Origin: Setophaga petechia
Taxonomy: Eukaryota > Chordata > Aves > Passeriformes > Parulidae
DNA: 64,000 bases
Assembly (NCBI GenBank): GCA_024362935.1
Contig: JANCRA010000061.1
Coordinates: forward strand, 2,790,001-2,854,000
Reading direction: 5' to 3'
Shown here: positions 1-12,362 of the stretch, piece by piece
Layout: every line of letters starts with the position of its first letter
How positions within the stretch are numbered: the stretch's first letter is position 1
Notes under the pieces: model-generated
Seen by the model: the letters and a program-made list of their open reading frames with translations, nothing else
Told to the model about the DNA's origin: nothing
Database searches by the model: none
Made by a program: the position numbers and the translations under genes

Positions 1-56
1 TATAGTTGTTTTTAAATAACAAGTTGGGGTTTTTTAAAATACATTTCTTGTCTTAG

Positions 57-168
57 CTTGAATATTTTATGATCCAAAGTTTGAATCAGAAGTCATCTGA
101 AAAACTGAAGAAAAGGAAAAGGACTCAGAAGTGCCGTCGAGTCCAACCACCTCAGCTTGAACAGCCAG
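57..168 (+). pseudogene. RHOBTB3: RHOBTB3 exon, linker before first BTB domain
   Basis: The acceptor is tcttag at 51-56 and the donor is gtgctc at 169. The exon reads openly from CTT at 57 and encodes a Lys/Arg-rich linker ending VQPPQLEQP, as in RHOBTB3. It ends with one base of a codon (phase 1), which joins AA at 976 to make Glu. No lesion is seen in this exon. Confidence 0.85.
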
Positions 169-975
169 GTGCTCATTGATATCTGGTCTCTAGTATAATT
201 CCTTATGTGTGTCACTTTCTTTGCACAATCAATGCTTTTTACTACTTTTTTTAGTAACAATTGTTACTATGAGCTATGTGATCTATTATCAGCTGTTCTG
301 GTTATGTTGCATCACCTTTTAGTGATAGTTTAATTTACTTGGGGAGAATTGTATGGCAATGTATAACATTGCAATGGATTTCCAGTTTATTTTAGATGTA
401 ACTAATAGGAATGGTTTTCTGGTGGACTTACAAAAACATGAATTGATAAAAGCTTTACATAAATTCTTAGCAGACAGATAAAAAAAGAAAGATGTTAGAG
501 CACGAATTATTCCTCTACAGTATAATCAGATAGTGTTTTTGTTTGCTGCAGATAAAGCAAGGCAGAGAAGTACATACCTGTATGTGATTTCTGAGCATCT
601 GATGCATTTGCTCAGTGAAAAAATTACTGACAAGTAGTTAACTATAAACCTGTAGCTGTCTCTTCTTCCATGTTCTAAAAATTTGCTCAGACCTCTTAGA
701 TTTGGAATACACAAAGTTTCTTTATAGTGTAACTTTCTATAGAGGGTTCGTGAAAGGACTGATACTTGCTATTAAACTAAATGTTTCTTAACTTACTGTA
801 TAAAATATTTCCATTTTTCAAGTATTTTACTCAAGATATTCAAATAGCATATAAGAAATATTCTTATTGAATATCTCTTTCACAAATTAAACTGACCTGA
901 GAAGGTCAGTTGTTCTGTGGTTAGCATTTGCTAAGGTTGTAAAACTTAATTTTTACAGCCTGACTTCTTTTGCAG

Positions 976-1343
976 AAAAGATGCCGATCCTAAAGGGCGA
1001 AGCCTCGCACTACAACGCAGACGTGCACAACCTGCTCTGCTGCTGCCAATGTGCAGATGTGGCCTTCTACCCCGAGGGCCTCAGCACGGTGGTGGAGGCT
1101 GACAAGATCATGCTCTGCTCTGTCAGCCACCTCTTCATGCTGCTGTTTGGGGTGAAGAGCCCATCCGACGCGCACGACGCCTCCGTGGTGCAGCTGGCAC
1201 AGAGCCTCTTGGCGCTGCAGGCGGGGGATCCTTCCCCTCCTCAGCCCGGGCTGTCCCACCCTGTGTCCCACCAGCCAGGGTGGTGGTGAAGGGCTCTGTC
1301 TTCTGCTCTTGTCTCCCTGATATCCTCCACTTCATTTATTCAG
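976..1343 (+). pseudogene. RHOBTB3: RHOBTB3 exon, first BTB domain, frameshifted
   Basis: The acceptor is tgcag at 971-975 and the donor is gtagct at 1344. The first part reads EKMPILKGEASHYNADVHNL and on through VSHLFMLLFGVKSP, the start of the BTB fold. From about 1229 the homologous reading (SFPSSARA, then VVVKGSVFCSCLPDILHFIYS) is in another frame, so the natural frame runs into TGA at 1287. One extra G in the run 1223-1227 would reconcile the two frames, so a lost G is the simplest explanation. A homopolymer sequencing error could mimic this lesion, but the other three lesions in the gene cannot be explained that way. Confidence 0.87.
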
Positions 1344-3585
1344 GTAGCTGCTGGGAGCAGATCTGGCAACTTATTTCCTATTGTCTCATGAAGGAATATG
1401 TGCATTGCTCTAAGGAACGTGGCTTTGCTGTTGCTGGATGATGTCTCACCTTGTTTCCACACCTATTTTATCCCTTGTGATTACTACGCACAATGAAAAC
1501 ACCACCACCTATAACAAAAATTAGGTTAGTTGTCGTTCCAGATTTAATGGGCCTAAATTAAATTAGTCCATAGGCTAACATCAGTAACATTCAAAATTTT
1601 GCCAAAACAAATTTGGAGTTTGAGTCAGTTTCAGATCCTAGGCTTTTGAAATACTGTACATGGCTGCATGTTGTAAACACAAGGGCAAGAGTTGCTTAAG
1701 AAAACTCAAGTAATTTTGAATTCTGAGTATGGTGCAGCTGAAGAGAAAACAGTGAGAAGTGGCAGAAGTGTGGAGATCTCTGATGTGTTGCACGAGTTCT
1801 GCTGCCAGTTGGTAGAGTCTGTGACCTCACCTACCTAATGCCAGCTATCAAAATGGCACTGATATTTTTTTAACTTTTCAGATGTTGCTTAGAATTGCTC
1901 AGCAGAAAGATTTGGGGTATTTTTCTGGAGGTAGCTAATGCCTGTTTGTTCATTGAAAAATATTTTTCAACCTGTCAGAGAATCTTTCAGTTTTCAGTTG
2001 GAGTTTTTACATCAAAGATACTTCTTTCCAAAATAGTAACAAAGATAAAGAATAGATGAAGAAGTTTTTCACTGGAAAAAAATCCATGAGTAGATTGATT
2101 TTTTTGTTCTTACTTATTTGAGCCAAGGATAGGGGATGAAAACTGGATTTTCAGCAGGTGGTGGGTAAATACAGTATTTTTAATTCATAGAATAATTTAA
2201 TAATTTGGCTTGGAAAAGACCTTTAAGATTATCAAGTGCAACCACTAACCCATCACTGCCGAGCCCATCACTTAAACCGTGTCCCCAGGTGCCACATCTT
2301 TGAATTGAAGTGCCTTGAGGAATGGTGACCCTACCACTACCTTGGGCACCTTGTTCCAGTGCTTGACAACCCTTGAGGTGAAGAAATTTTCCTGATTCTG
2401 AATCTAAACCTGCCCTGGTGCCACTTGAGGCTGTTTCCCCCTGTTCTGTCACTTATTACCTGAGAGAAGAGACTGTCCCAGCCTGGCTACAGCCTCCTTC
2501 CAGGTAGTTGAAGAAAGCAACAAGTTCACCCCTGAGCCTCCTTTCCTGCAGTCAAAATATCTTTGTAAACATCTTCATCTGTCACCATCTACAGCTTGGG
2601 TCTAGTGCCTTGTGTGCACTAATTTTCCTTTGTTACTTTCCTTTATGTCAGCCAAGGAGCTGTGAAACTTGGCAGTTGCAGGCAGAGCTCTGCTTTATGT
2701 TTTGGTGCCTCTGAGAGGTGAAGGTGCTTGAGGTGCAGGCTGAGAAGAGAACAAATAATGAGTTTTCAGATTCTCAGGGCTGTGACATGATGCCCATGAG
2801 GTTATAAACCCTTAGCCAGTGTGGTATAGATGGGAGATAATTGAGCTGAGGATGCCGTGTGCTGTAGATGCTGATTGAGCCTCTTGACAGCAGAGCATCT
2901 TCAGGGCTGTGCTGAGTTGGCCTTGTTACTGAGCTTGATCTGTTTCTGTCTCCTTCTTGTCCTGGGTTAGAACTGAAAGTTACCACAAAGCCCCACTTTG
3001 CCTCTGAGACTAACTCCAGCAAAGTGCATGAAGATAAACTACCTTTGTTTTTACTCTCTTCATTTTTCCAAGGAAGCTATTGAGATGCCTCAGTGGATGT
3101 CATGGCTTTGACTGCGAAAACAAGAATAACAGAAATTCTACTGCAAACTTTGTGCTGATTTTAGCTGTAAGGACTAAGAATGTAACTGTGCATTAATTAT
3201 TTCTAGTTCCGACCCCTACGGAACAATGCAGCCAGCAGCACGGGCAGAAGCTAAAAAAATTCCACAAATGTTGAAACATTAAGGATTTTTTTTTCTGTAT
3301 CTCTACCTGCAATTTGTAGTGACTGAACTGGAAGGAATGAATAGACTGAGTGCGAAGGCGAGATGTTGTGGTCTGTTGGTACTTGGTTGCACAATAAAAA
3401 GTACCGTGGAAATTTAATGTGCAGAAATTGCATTCTGCCCTTCCTAAAAGCAAAGATGTGGCTGATTTATGTGCAAACCCCCCACCATTTCTGCAGGATG
3501 TGTTTGGCATTGATGTCATCTTTCCTCTGCCTGCTGAGGCCTGTGCCTTGCTGATTTATAATGTCTCCCTCTGGGTTTGTGATAG
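1344..3585 (+). other. RHOBTB3 intron with one CR1 fragment
   Basis: The stretch lies between donor gtagct at 1344 and acceptor gatag at 3581-3585. It is AT-rich apart from the CR1 piece at about 2185-2570. No other coding signal is seen. Confidence 0.6.
2185..2570 (-). mobile_element. CR1 LINE 3' fragment
   Basis: The left edge reads ttcatagaataattt followed by a ttggaaaagacctttaagat-type stretch. That is the reverse complement of the CR1 3' tail with its ATTCTATG octamer. The text to the right (caacccttgaggtgaagaaa, then the cctgttctgtcacttattac type) matches the CR1 region upstream of the tail. It is 5'-truncated, as usual for CR1, and old. Confidence 0.8.
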
Positions 3586-3698
3586 GTGCTTTCCAGTGGG
3601 AACGATTAGAAGAGGACATAAGAAAGAAGCTGAAGGATCCAGATAAAACAGAACATGTGCTTGAGAAAGTTAAATGCATCCTGAAAACTCCAGGAAAG
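3586..3698 (+). pseudogene. RHOBTB3: RHOBTB3 exon, AFQWE..KTPGK segment
   Basis: The acceptor is gatag at 3581-3585 and the donor is gtacat at 3699. GT at 3586 completes the Gly codon begun at 1343. The exon then reads AFQWERLEEDIRKKLKDPDK and ends CILKTPGK at phase 0. It matches the RHOBTB3 segment between the two halves of the first BTB region. The exon itself is open. Confidence 0.87.
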
Positions 3699-5234
3699 GT
3701 ACATCTAACTCCTTTGGGTCACTATTAGTTACCTAAGTTTTCAAGAAATTGTTTTGTAGACAAGGTTTTCTTGTCAGTCTTTGTTTTAAAGTCACTTTGG
3801 ATTAAACAGCCTGTACTCTTTCATGCTTTCAGTGGGTTGTTTGCAAGCACATACACAGAGATCCTGATGTGACATGCAGAATTAATGTAATTGTTAAAAA
3901 CCACACAAGCAGGTATTCTAAAGGGATTACTCATTTTCACAGCTTTAAACATTGTCTGCCAATATGATTATGTGTTGCTAATTCCCATGTAATAGAGGCT
4001 GCCCAGGAAAGATTTGCTCCTGAACATAAGCCAAAAGTTGGGCTTCTGCAGTAGATCCAGAGGGGGTGGTTTCTCATATAAATGCTGTGATGTGGAAAGC
4101 TGTAACTCAAATTTAATTCAGTAGAAGACCACACAAAAAACGTAATGTTTATTAAGTTAATAAAAGTCATAAAGTAGAATTAGTTTTAATATAGAATTAG
4201 TTTTTACAGACATATTTTCTTGGAGCATATACATTCCCTGATAATATAGAACTTGCTCTAATGATTTCTGTTGATTTAGAAAGGAAAACCTCTCAGATTC
4301 TCTAGGAACAATGCAATATAGACATCAAAAAGTCACTGACCTGTTTTCAGCTTATGACTGCTTTGTTTTAGGCGTACCAGCCCTTAGTGCCCACAGCTAA
4401 AATATTTATAGGTTTGGCCTTGGAGAGCCTGAAGACTTTTAAGATAGTGAGCCTGAGCTGTTGTATTTTCTTTTACTCTTTTTTTGATGATTTCAGGGTA
4501 CTCTTATTTCTCATTTAAGCTTTTTTTTTTTTAAGCCAAAAAGAAGGAATTGTGATTTGTCTTAGTAAAACTAAAAATTTTATAAATTTAACCTTTTAAC
4601 CATAAATTCAATCTTATCTCAATTTCACTCATCAGAATCTAGCAACACGATTTTAATGTAGTTCCTTTTGTCAGCTTTAGATTACACTTTCAGGGTAAGA
4701 AAACCAAAACTGAAAACTAACTGGGAGTACTGGGTTTTGGAGGGTCTTGAACCTAACAGGTTATTGTAAGAGGAGTCTGTGCTCCAGCCTGTGAGCTCCC
4801 CCTGCCTCTGTGGAGGTAATTGCAGGGCAATATAAACACCAAACTTCCAGCTGCTGCGGGGTGGGTGTGTGTCCCATCCCTGCTCCCCCCAGAGCCCTCA
4901 AACCTCGTTCTGCTGCAGCATTGGGTCTGCACAAGGAATGTCTGCAAAGGTTGGGACTCCAGAAAACTGGTGAAGCCCAACCTGGGGATGGGTAGGGGCT
5001 GGATGGGGGAGGTCAAGATTCCAAGGAGAGAGCTAAGGTGTGACTGTGAGGAACAAGAGACCCCTCAGAGCTGCTGCACTGCAGGGAATAGGAAGTTAGA
5101 AAATAAAAGGTGGTTACAGAGGAATGCGCATGCCAGAAGCTGTGGTTTATTTTCCCATAAAAATTACGTCCCATAATATTTAGTTCTGTGGGCAGCCACA
5201 CATGACAGCATTTATTTACCAATTTATTTTTCAG
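3699..5234 (+). other. RHOBTB3 intron, no recognised content
   Basis: AT-rich intron. A GC-richer patch at about 4750-5060 has short open frames on both strands, but I recognise no gene or repeat family in it. Confidence 0.5.
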
Positions 5235-5346
5235 CTAAACACTGTAAAGGACTGCAAGTCTCACCAGATAAAACGGCTCTAAAATACTTCTCTCAGGCTA
5301 TTCTTTAACACACCTGTGCTGACTGATGTAATCTTCAAAATACAAG
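5235..5346 (+). pseudogene. RHOBTB3: RHOBTB3 exon with in-frame stop and 9-base loss
   Basis: The acceptor is ttttcag ending at 5234 and the donor is gtgcag at 5347. Phase 0 in and phase 1 out match the neighbouring exons. It reads LNTVKDCKSHQIKRL, then TAA at 5280-5282, then NTSLRLFFNTPVLTDVIFKIQ. Family members have about three more residues around the stop, including a conserved Trp-Phe-Tyr, so nine bases appear lost and the tyrosine codon became a stop. Low similarity before the stop suggests relaxed constraint. Confidence 0.83.
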
Positions 5347-6653
5347 GTGCAGTGCCACTGTTCCCTTGGCCTCCATCCTTTACCCTTTTTCTCCTCTTCA
5401 AGAATGTGGGACATGGAGGTGGCCATGGCATCAAAACTAAGGAACTGCGAGTGCTTTGCTGTCACTGTGGAGAGCAGGGAAAGCTTGTCCCCATGGGTGC
5501 CCTGCAGCAGTGTCCACTCCCACCATGGTTCATCGGGGCTGAGCCTATAGGAATTCCCTCTCCCTGTCCATGGCACACTGTGCCTCCCTGATTGACATTA
5601 TTTTTTATTCTATTTTATTCTATTTTGGTTTACTCCAAATGTGCTGCAGTGTCAGGATTCAGTGTTTTGTCTGAAAATTAAATGTGTTCATTGTTACAAC
5701 GAAAGATGCAGTGTGAGAAATGTGCTGCATGCTTTTGTAAGAGTAAGAATGAGATGGTTTTTAAAAGCTAACACTATTTCTTAGTCTGTCCATACTCACC
5801 CTTCATGCAGAAATGGCCTTCTAGAATTAGATCATTATTTTCAGATGTATATTTCAGGGACAAATATGAAGCGTTAGCTCCTCAAATACAAGCACAGGTC
5901 AAGGAGACTATTTCTAGATGTTCTGTTTAACACACAGAAAAAACTCCACAAAAATATCATTGTAAAGGAGAGGAAAATACTGATTTTGACCTCAATGACA
6001 TGAACAATTCACCTCAGTGTCCCACTCCTGAGAGAGTCTTTGTGGGAAGCTGACTCCTTTTGCAGCCTTTTGCAGCTTTCCCAAAAACCTCCAATGTTAT
6101 AGATTCCCACACAACACTATATATTTTACAGAAATAAAGCACAAATATCTGGGTGTACGAGTATTTTTAAAAAGCGTGCTTATCCACTAATAAAATGTGA
6201 TCTGTTTTTCCTAATAATTGATACATCTTCCAATTTTTTTCTCAAATTCATCAATCAGTGCAATTGTATCAAAATTAAATAACTACTAAGATAAATCGAA
6301 GGCCCTAATCTTAACCAGACAAACAAATTTTAAGATTTTGAGCAATTCCTTGGATACTTAGCATTGCTTTAAGTTTTCTAACTTACAGAAGTATGGAAGC
6401 CAGGAAAAACTGGAGCCCATTGTGTCTGTGTAAAGACACAGAATGTGACTGAACATCTTTAATTAGTGGATAAGTGTCCATTCACAAGCACATACAGGAC
6501 ATATAGCATGCAGCTTAGGCATTTTGAAAGTGGAAGTACAGGAGGTGGAAACAGAACAAAAGACAAAAAATGCCAGAAGGTTTCAAAACATTACTCAGCT
6601 ACCAATGTTGTGATTAAAGACATAATTAAAACAGTAGCTTCTTTGTAAGTATA
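5347..6653 (+). other. RHOBTB3 intron left of the provirus
   Basis: AT-rich intron sequence with no recognised gene or repeat. It continues at 14223 after the ERV insertion. Confidence 0.5.
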
Positions 6654-6658
6654 TACAC
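6654..6658. repeat. target-site duplication, left
   Basis: tacac directly precedes the left LTR and is repeated directly after the right LTR at 14218-14222. The 5-bp duplication shows that the provirus inserted as one unit. Confidence 0.85.
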
Positions 6659-7394
6659 TGTTATGTTTGCCCAATTATCCTTTCATAAAAAAACCAAACA
6701 ATATTTGGGATAGCAGCAATTTTAACTAAATAGTTTAGAAAATACATAAATAAGGGATAATTTGGTTCAAATAATAGCGCATAAGCAAAAGATAACCGCG
6801 GGGTACGGAGTGCAGGGCTCTGGGACCCTTGCCACCTCACGTACAAGGTTGCCAAGTAAAAATTACCCCCTTATATGCCATGGGTTAATACCATCTCCTC
6901 CTATTTTCAGTTCGTCATATTTCTATCTCCGCCCTCATTATCACCTTTACTGCACATGCGCCACCACTCAGTTTGGTGGTCGCACAAGTCTTTGGGGGTC
7001 GTCTGATGAAGATTTCGTAGTCTTCCTCTGTGTCCTTTAATTCACCTTTGGGTTACACATGCGCATCAAGCCAGTACAATGTAAGCCAAAACTAACATAT
7101 CACTATATCTTCATATCAAAGCAATAAATCTCTTCTAATTAGCATTTTCTGGGACCCAACCAGGTTTTGCTTCCTTTCTACTCATTTTTAGCAACTGTAT
7201 CTTCGGCTTCTTTCCTCCTGTCCTTGTGAACATCTGCTGAGGGGGGTGGAGCCCCTCCTCTCCCTCTCTTCTTTGGCATTACCACTTTTAACTATTTTTA
7301 TTATTCCCAATTAATATAATAATTAATATAATTACTGTACCAATATTGATTATTGTTTCAATTTTATCAGCACGAATCATACCTATTTATCACA
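6659..7394 (-). repeat. 3' LTR of the provirus
   Basis: It begins TGTTATG and ends TCACA on the plus strand (TG..CA on either strand). It matches 13481-14217 almost base for base. On the minus strand a TATA-like CATATAAGG lies near 6866-6874. Confidence 0.92.
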
Positions 7395-7397
7395 AAT

Positions 7398-7414
7398 CCC
7401 CCATTTCTCTTCTT
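7398..7414 (-). other. polypurine tract
   Basis: On the minus strand a 17-base all-purine run with one T, ending in GGGGG, stands three bases before the 3' LTR. This is the position of a plus-strand primer. Confidence 0.75.
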
Positions 7415-7689
7415 GATCATTATGATTCGTGCTTGATTAAAAAGCTATGCTCTGATATCTTTTATATTCTTCAGAATTTAGATTTTTTTCGTTGTCTCTT
7501 TTCAACTTCAAACTTTTCTAGCGTTTTTATTACTGCTTCTAGTCTTTCACACTCACTTTCAAATTTGGTTAGCATTTCTTGGTCTATTTCAATCTTTTTA
7601 GGTCTTTATTCTTTAACACGGGTTGATTTAGCTGTTAGTACCATTATAGATTTTGGTTTTCTTCTTTCTGCTAATTCTTAATCTAGAAA

Positions 7690-9653
7690 CATTGTATTAA
7701 TCTGCATCTCTTGAATCACTATGTGAATTAGCTTAATAAAACATGGAATCATACACGGCAGAAACAAAAGTCTTAGAATTAAATATAACAACATGAACTT
7801 TAAATTTTTCTACTAAACACTTCTAAAGAGGTTATCTCACTAATCTGCTTTCAAGATTGAATTCTATTTCTGTACTGGCACATGAGCTACTCTTTTAATT
7901 TCCTCTGCAAGTTTTGTGACAGCTTCTTCATAATCATCAATTTCTACACAGCACTCTGATTTGTTAAATCTCTCACAAACTCCTCCTTCTTCTGCTTACA
8001 GATAGTCTAGGGCTATCTTGTTTTGGTACACAAATACTTGCATTTGTGCATATTGCTTGGCCAACATTTTTAAGGCACTGGAGGTGTGATTTGACACCCC
8101 CTCCACTACTGCTTGGAGCTTTATCAATTGATTCAACAGGTAAATTGGAGTCCTATATCTCCATGACCCATCTTGAGCCTATGTTGCTGGGCTATAATAT
8201 GCTATAATTCTTTCTGCAGGCCATTCATCCTCCCCCCATTTTTGGTTCCTTCTTGCTGTTGGAAAGGTGAAATTCAAATCTCTTTTATTCTGCTGCAGGG
8301 TTTCATACAGCGGAGTTCTTAGCACATTGCTCCTAGACCTGGGTAGAACAAAGAAGGAGGGTTGTATTACTCTCAAGGTACAGGTTTCTCCTTATTTTTG
8401 AGGTAACTCACTCTATGCTCGTTGCTCACAAATCCAATATATCTTATTTGGGGCTTTGCTTTTTTTTTATCAGTTTTGTTTCCGGTTGTTCCTAATAAGG
8501 CCTCAGGCTGTTGATGGATTGGTAGGGGTTAGCTCCAGGACTTCTGTACCAGCATAAATTAATTTGTTCATCTTATTCACAATTTATTTCTTTTATTGGT
8601 CCCCAATATCCAACAGGGGTTTCAACTTGCTAAAACTTTTGAACAATTATCCATTTTGACTACCAGTGTGGATTTGCAAGAAGTATGCTCTACTACTTTA
8701 TTAAATCTCTTTCTTCCTCGAGTTATACAAATAATTCTAATTACTTAATGGCTTAAAATTTATCCTTCAGGTCTCTCCAATGTTCCAGAAATTTGGGTGT
8801 GGTTTCATTTTGAAAATTGCTCTGGAGCTAAGCTTTTACCTTTCCATGGCCATCTTTCAGCTATTTTTAGACTTCTACAAATCTAACATTTGGATAATTC
8901 CAATTCTGTAGCAATCTCTTGCATCAATCTCACAAACAAATTCTTATTCGAGGCTGGCAGGTCCTAATCTTTGCAGTGCTGTCTTAGCTGTTTATACAAT
9001 TCAGCCAATTCCTTTGACTCTTTTCTCTTGTTCTTTCCTCTATTTCCTTTTGTTTCTTTTTCTTTTTTTAGTTTTTCTTTTAATTTTTCTTTTAATGCTC
9101 GGTTTCCTATGCTAATACTTGGATCTTTTCCATTTTCATCTTTTTCAAAACAAAAAGATCTTTCATATTGAGGACAAATCTGATTGCTATGGGGATAAGG
9201 AGCTTGTCCATTATATCTCAGATTTTTCCTTACTTAATACATCTTTCCTTCTTTTACACAAATATCTATAAAGTTGCTACGATTGTAGCAGGCAGAATTA
9301 ACATACAGGTGTATCACAAACACAGATCTCATCTTGTCCTTAATCTACACAGGGTGATTGCAATAGTCACAAATATTTAAATTGCTGGGACTTGGTTCCT
9401 GTTCATTTTGCTATTTTTTTTTTTTTTTTGTTGCTGAAACTCTGTCCAGTGTGGCGTTTTGACTTTGGCCAACCGCCCAGGGTACCAGAATGATCACAGT
9501 GAAAATGATCTTCAGGAGATCTACTTTTCTACTTTCCTTAAGGCCCTTTGGGTTGCAACCAAGGGCCGAGATGCCAGTCTTCTTGGTAGCAAAGGTAATA
9601 TCTCGGGATCTAGTCACTGGTGCTTTTTGTTTTCTTGGTACCCATAGCCCCAC
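7690..9653 (-). pseudogene. env: ERV env remnant, broken
   Basis: The likely start is near 9653. A hydrophobic stretch (LLKIIFTVIILVPWAVGQ) followed by an N-glycosylation-type NAT looks like a signal peptide and SU start. The TM part lies at about 8130-7870: a heptad-like region is followed by Cys, seven residues and Cys-Cys on the minus strand near 7979-7949. The frame is not continuous, with an in-frame stop just before the Cys motif (near 8000) and several shifts in SU. It is a dead envelope gene. I describe it only as it stands and make no attempt at a repaired reading. Confidence 0.65.
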
Positions 9654-9770
9654 AGAGTTTGCTCATCCTCTTTTTAAATGCCATTTCCCAGTTCTGGCTG
9701 GTTAAAAGGGATAATTCAAATGAAAAAAACAGGGAAAAGGTTAGGCCGGAACACTATAAAACTATATTTT

Positions 9771-10148
9771 CTAAAGTTTCAGGGATGTGCCAACTACAAT
9801 AAGATTTAACCAATTATTTTCTGCTTCAAGGGTGGGGAGTTCATTAAGTCTCTGCCCCCAACAGGCACACTGGTGGTGCCAATGTGCTCCTGGAATGCGC
9901 CTATGATGTGGTGTATAGACTTCTTCTCTACAACAACTATCCATTATGAGACACTGGTCTATAATCTTATGAACTGCTCGTTCTCTTATTTGTGCTATAG
10001 CAAATAAAACAAAAACTAATTGATCTAAATTCTCTATTAATCTAATGGCTGCTGGAAGGGTCCCGTCTCCTAATCTCAAAGGTATTCCACAAAAATCACT
10101 AGCAATGTGCTCTATAGTTAGCTCTATAGTTATACATAACCATAGCAA
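9771..10148 (-). other. 125-residue open frame between integrase and env
   Basis: Open on the minus strand between the truncated integrase and the env signal peptide. It contains a hydrophobic LVFVLFAIAQI stretch and several Cys and His residues. I recognise no retroviral domain. It may be part of a rearranged env or pol, or chance. Confidence 0.3.
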
Positions 10149-10559
10149 AACAATTAAATCAATTCTCTCTCCTTTTCTTTCTTCTTAGTTACTCTCCACC
10201 ATGAGTTAAAGCAAAATGTGCAAACAATACATATCCATGGATGACACTCTAAACCATGTTTACTGCACTCCTAACATTTTACTTGTCTCTGGACTCTTTC
10301 AACAACAGGTGTTATCAATTTCAGTTTCTGGAATTGCAGTTCTGTAATTAATTCTAATAATGTTGCTGGTGGGTGACTCTGGAGGAGATCTTCGATCTTT
10401 TTAGGCTGTTCCCACTGATTCAGAGTCTTTTATTCTTTTTCTACTGGCGTTCTTCTGCCTCTGAACTCATGTGAATTGCAGTCAGCAGTCACTCTAGGAT
10501 GCCTATTTCCTTCTTAATAAATCAGGGTTAATAAAGATCAACTTAAATCTCACCATATT

Positions 10560-11465
10560 ATCACATTTTTGGAAATATATGTTTCAACAATATTTTAGCC
10601 ACCGTTTGAGCTGTAGTCTGAGCTGCTGGAAATGCTTCAACTCACTGAGTCAATTGATCTATTATAACTAAAAAATATTTCCACCGACTCACTTTAGGCA
10701 ATTTTGTAAAATCAACTTGGATCTTTTCAAATAGCCTGTAGGCTGTTTTTCATCCTCCAGAGGAAGGGGTCTTTAACATTTTCTTATTTACTTTTTGACA
10801 GGTGTGACACCCCCTGGGTAATTTGTTTTCCAATTTCAAATATCTTTATACACACATAAAATTTTAAAAAGTGATCACAAAGGACTCTTGTCCCTCAGTG
10901 TGTCCATCTATGCAAGTTATCTAAGATCTAACATGCCACTGGTTTTGGCATCATGATCCTTGCCGTCAGGAAAAAATCTACTTTCCCTCCTTAAATGTTG
11001 CTTCTAATTTCTTTACAGCTGCCTATTTTGCTAGCGAAAGGGAAAGTGTCTCTTGCTGAATTTCTGTTTCTTGTAAGGTCATGATTTCAGTATCTCTTTT
11101 TCTTAAGGTCGCTCTTTTTGCTTCATCGTCGGCCAAATTATTCCCTCTGACTTCAATATCTCTCCTTATCTAGTTTTCTTTTACATGAACTACTACTATT
11201 TTCTTTGAGCTTTTTAAAGCTTCAAGTATCTGAATTATCAATCTCTCATATACTAACACTTTCTTTTGAGTATTTATAAGTCTCCTTTCCTTTCAAATTT
11301 TTCTAAAAGTATTTACTACACTAAAAGCATATTTGGAGTCCATATAAATAGTCCCTTCTCGCCTTTTTAGTATTAATATTGCACAAAGTAATGCATAAAG
11401 TTCACAGGCTTGTGCTGACCAAGAGGGACTAAGGGGACCAGACTCTTTTACCTCAGGATTTTTTC
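10560..11465 (-). pseudogene. pol: ERV RNase H and truncated integrase
   Basis: Minus-strand reading near 11460-11330 gives SWSAQACELYALLCA and YMDSKYAFSVVNTF, typical of RNase H. Near 10800 a His-Thr-Cys-Gln stretch belongs to the integrase zinc region. Near 10740-10640 the integrase core reads KIQVDFTKLPKV with WKYFLVIIDQLTQ. In-frame stops interrupt it and the integrase C-terminus is missing. The RNase H follows the protease directly, so the polymerase domain has been deleted. Confidence 0.75.
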
Positions 11466-11480
11466 TACTTCGTCTGAATG

Positions 11481-12362
11481 CTACCTTGTATCATTAATTT
11501 CTAGATTGTCTTCTTCAGTTAAAGAATAAATTTTAAGTTTTCTTTCACAGGGTTTTATCTGTAAATTTAAAATTATTATTAAATCTCTGCCTAACAAATT
11601 ATTCTTGGCCTCTGGTATGAACAATAAATAATTTACTCCAAATTTGTCATCTATTTCAATTTGCACTTCTTTAATTATAGGAACAGAGAAAGCCTCTCCC
11701 GTAATTTTGATTACTGAAACTCGCTCACGACTTATCTCACATCCCTGGGGTAATTTTTTAACAGTAGACTGAGAAACTCCTGTATCTACTAAAAATATAA
11801 CTTCTTCACTCTGAGGACTTATTTTTAGTTTTATCAAGGGCTCTTCTGGTTGTATTTCGGTCTTCTTCATTAAACAAAACTCCTGACCTCTCTGATTCTT
11901 GTGAGAAGTTTTCTCATCTTGCTGTTTCTTTCTGCAATTTTTTTGCAGATGCCCCTTTTTATGACAATAAAAACAGGTAGGTCCTGCACTCTTTAAGGTA
12001 GGGCAAGAATTTTTTAAGTGCCCTTTCTTGTGGCAGGAAAAACACACAGGTCTTGTATTCTTAAGAATAGATCTTGACCTCTGCTGTTTGTTTTTCCCTG
12101 CAAATTTTTCTGTATTCAAAGCTGCTTGCATTTCTTGAACTGCTGCTACTAAAATTCTGGCATCTGTTTTCAGCTTTTTCTTATTTCTCTTTACAAACAC
12201 CCTTTGTGCTTCTCTCAGTAACTCTTGAAGTCCCCTGTCCTGCCAGTCTTCTAATTTTTCCAGCTTCTTCCTGATGTCACCCCAAGATCTCACCACAAAC
12301 TGAGTTTTTAACAGAACCTGCCCTACTGCAGTATCAGTATCTATACTTGAATATAATTGCAA
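11481..12362 (-). CDS. gag-pro: ERV gag capsid end, double-CCHC nucleocapsid, protease
   Basis: One open frame of 293 codons. Residues 25-56 are a gamma-like capsid C-terminus (SWGDIRKKLEKLEDW). Two zinc knuckles follow: C107, C110, H115, C120 and C130, C133, H138, C143. An aspartic protease starts near residue 185, with the catalytic D-T-G at 193-195 and the flap-side LLGRD at 256-260. Gag and protease are in the same frame with no stop between them. The frame actually opens upstream of this Met. It joins the matrix part through a frame break in the A/T run near 12476-12500. Confidence 0.85.
   Translation of the reverse strand: MQLYSSIDTDTAVGQVLLKTQFVVRSWGDIRKKLEKLEDWQDRGLQELLREAQRVFVKRNKKKLKTDARILVAAVQEMQAALNTEKFAGKNKQQRSRSILKNTRPVCFSCHKKGHLKNSCPTLKSAGPTCFYCHKKGHLQKNCRKKQQDEKTSHKNQRGQEFCLMKKTEIQPEEPLIKLKISPQSEEVIFLVDTGVSQSTVKKLPQGCEISRERVSVIKITGEAFSVPIIKEVQIEIDDKFGVNYLLFIPEAKNNLLGRDLIIILNLQIKPCERKLKIYSLTEEDNLEINDTR

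Noticed and set aside
990..1335. minus-strand open frames over 990-1335
   Set aside because: Shadows of the RHOBTB3 BTB exon on the plus strand.
4753..5176. overlapping short frames in a GC-richer intron patch
   Set aside because: No splice logic with RHOBTB3 neighbours and no recognisable domain. Frames are open on both strands.
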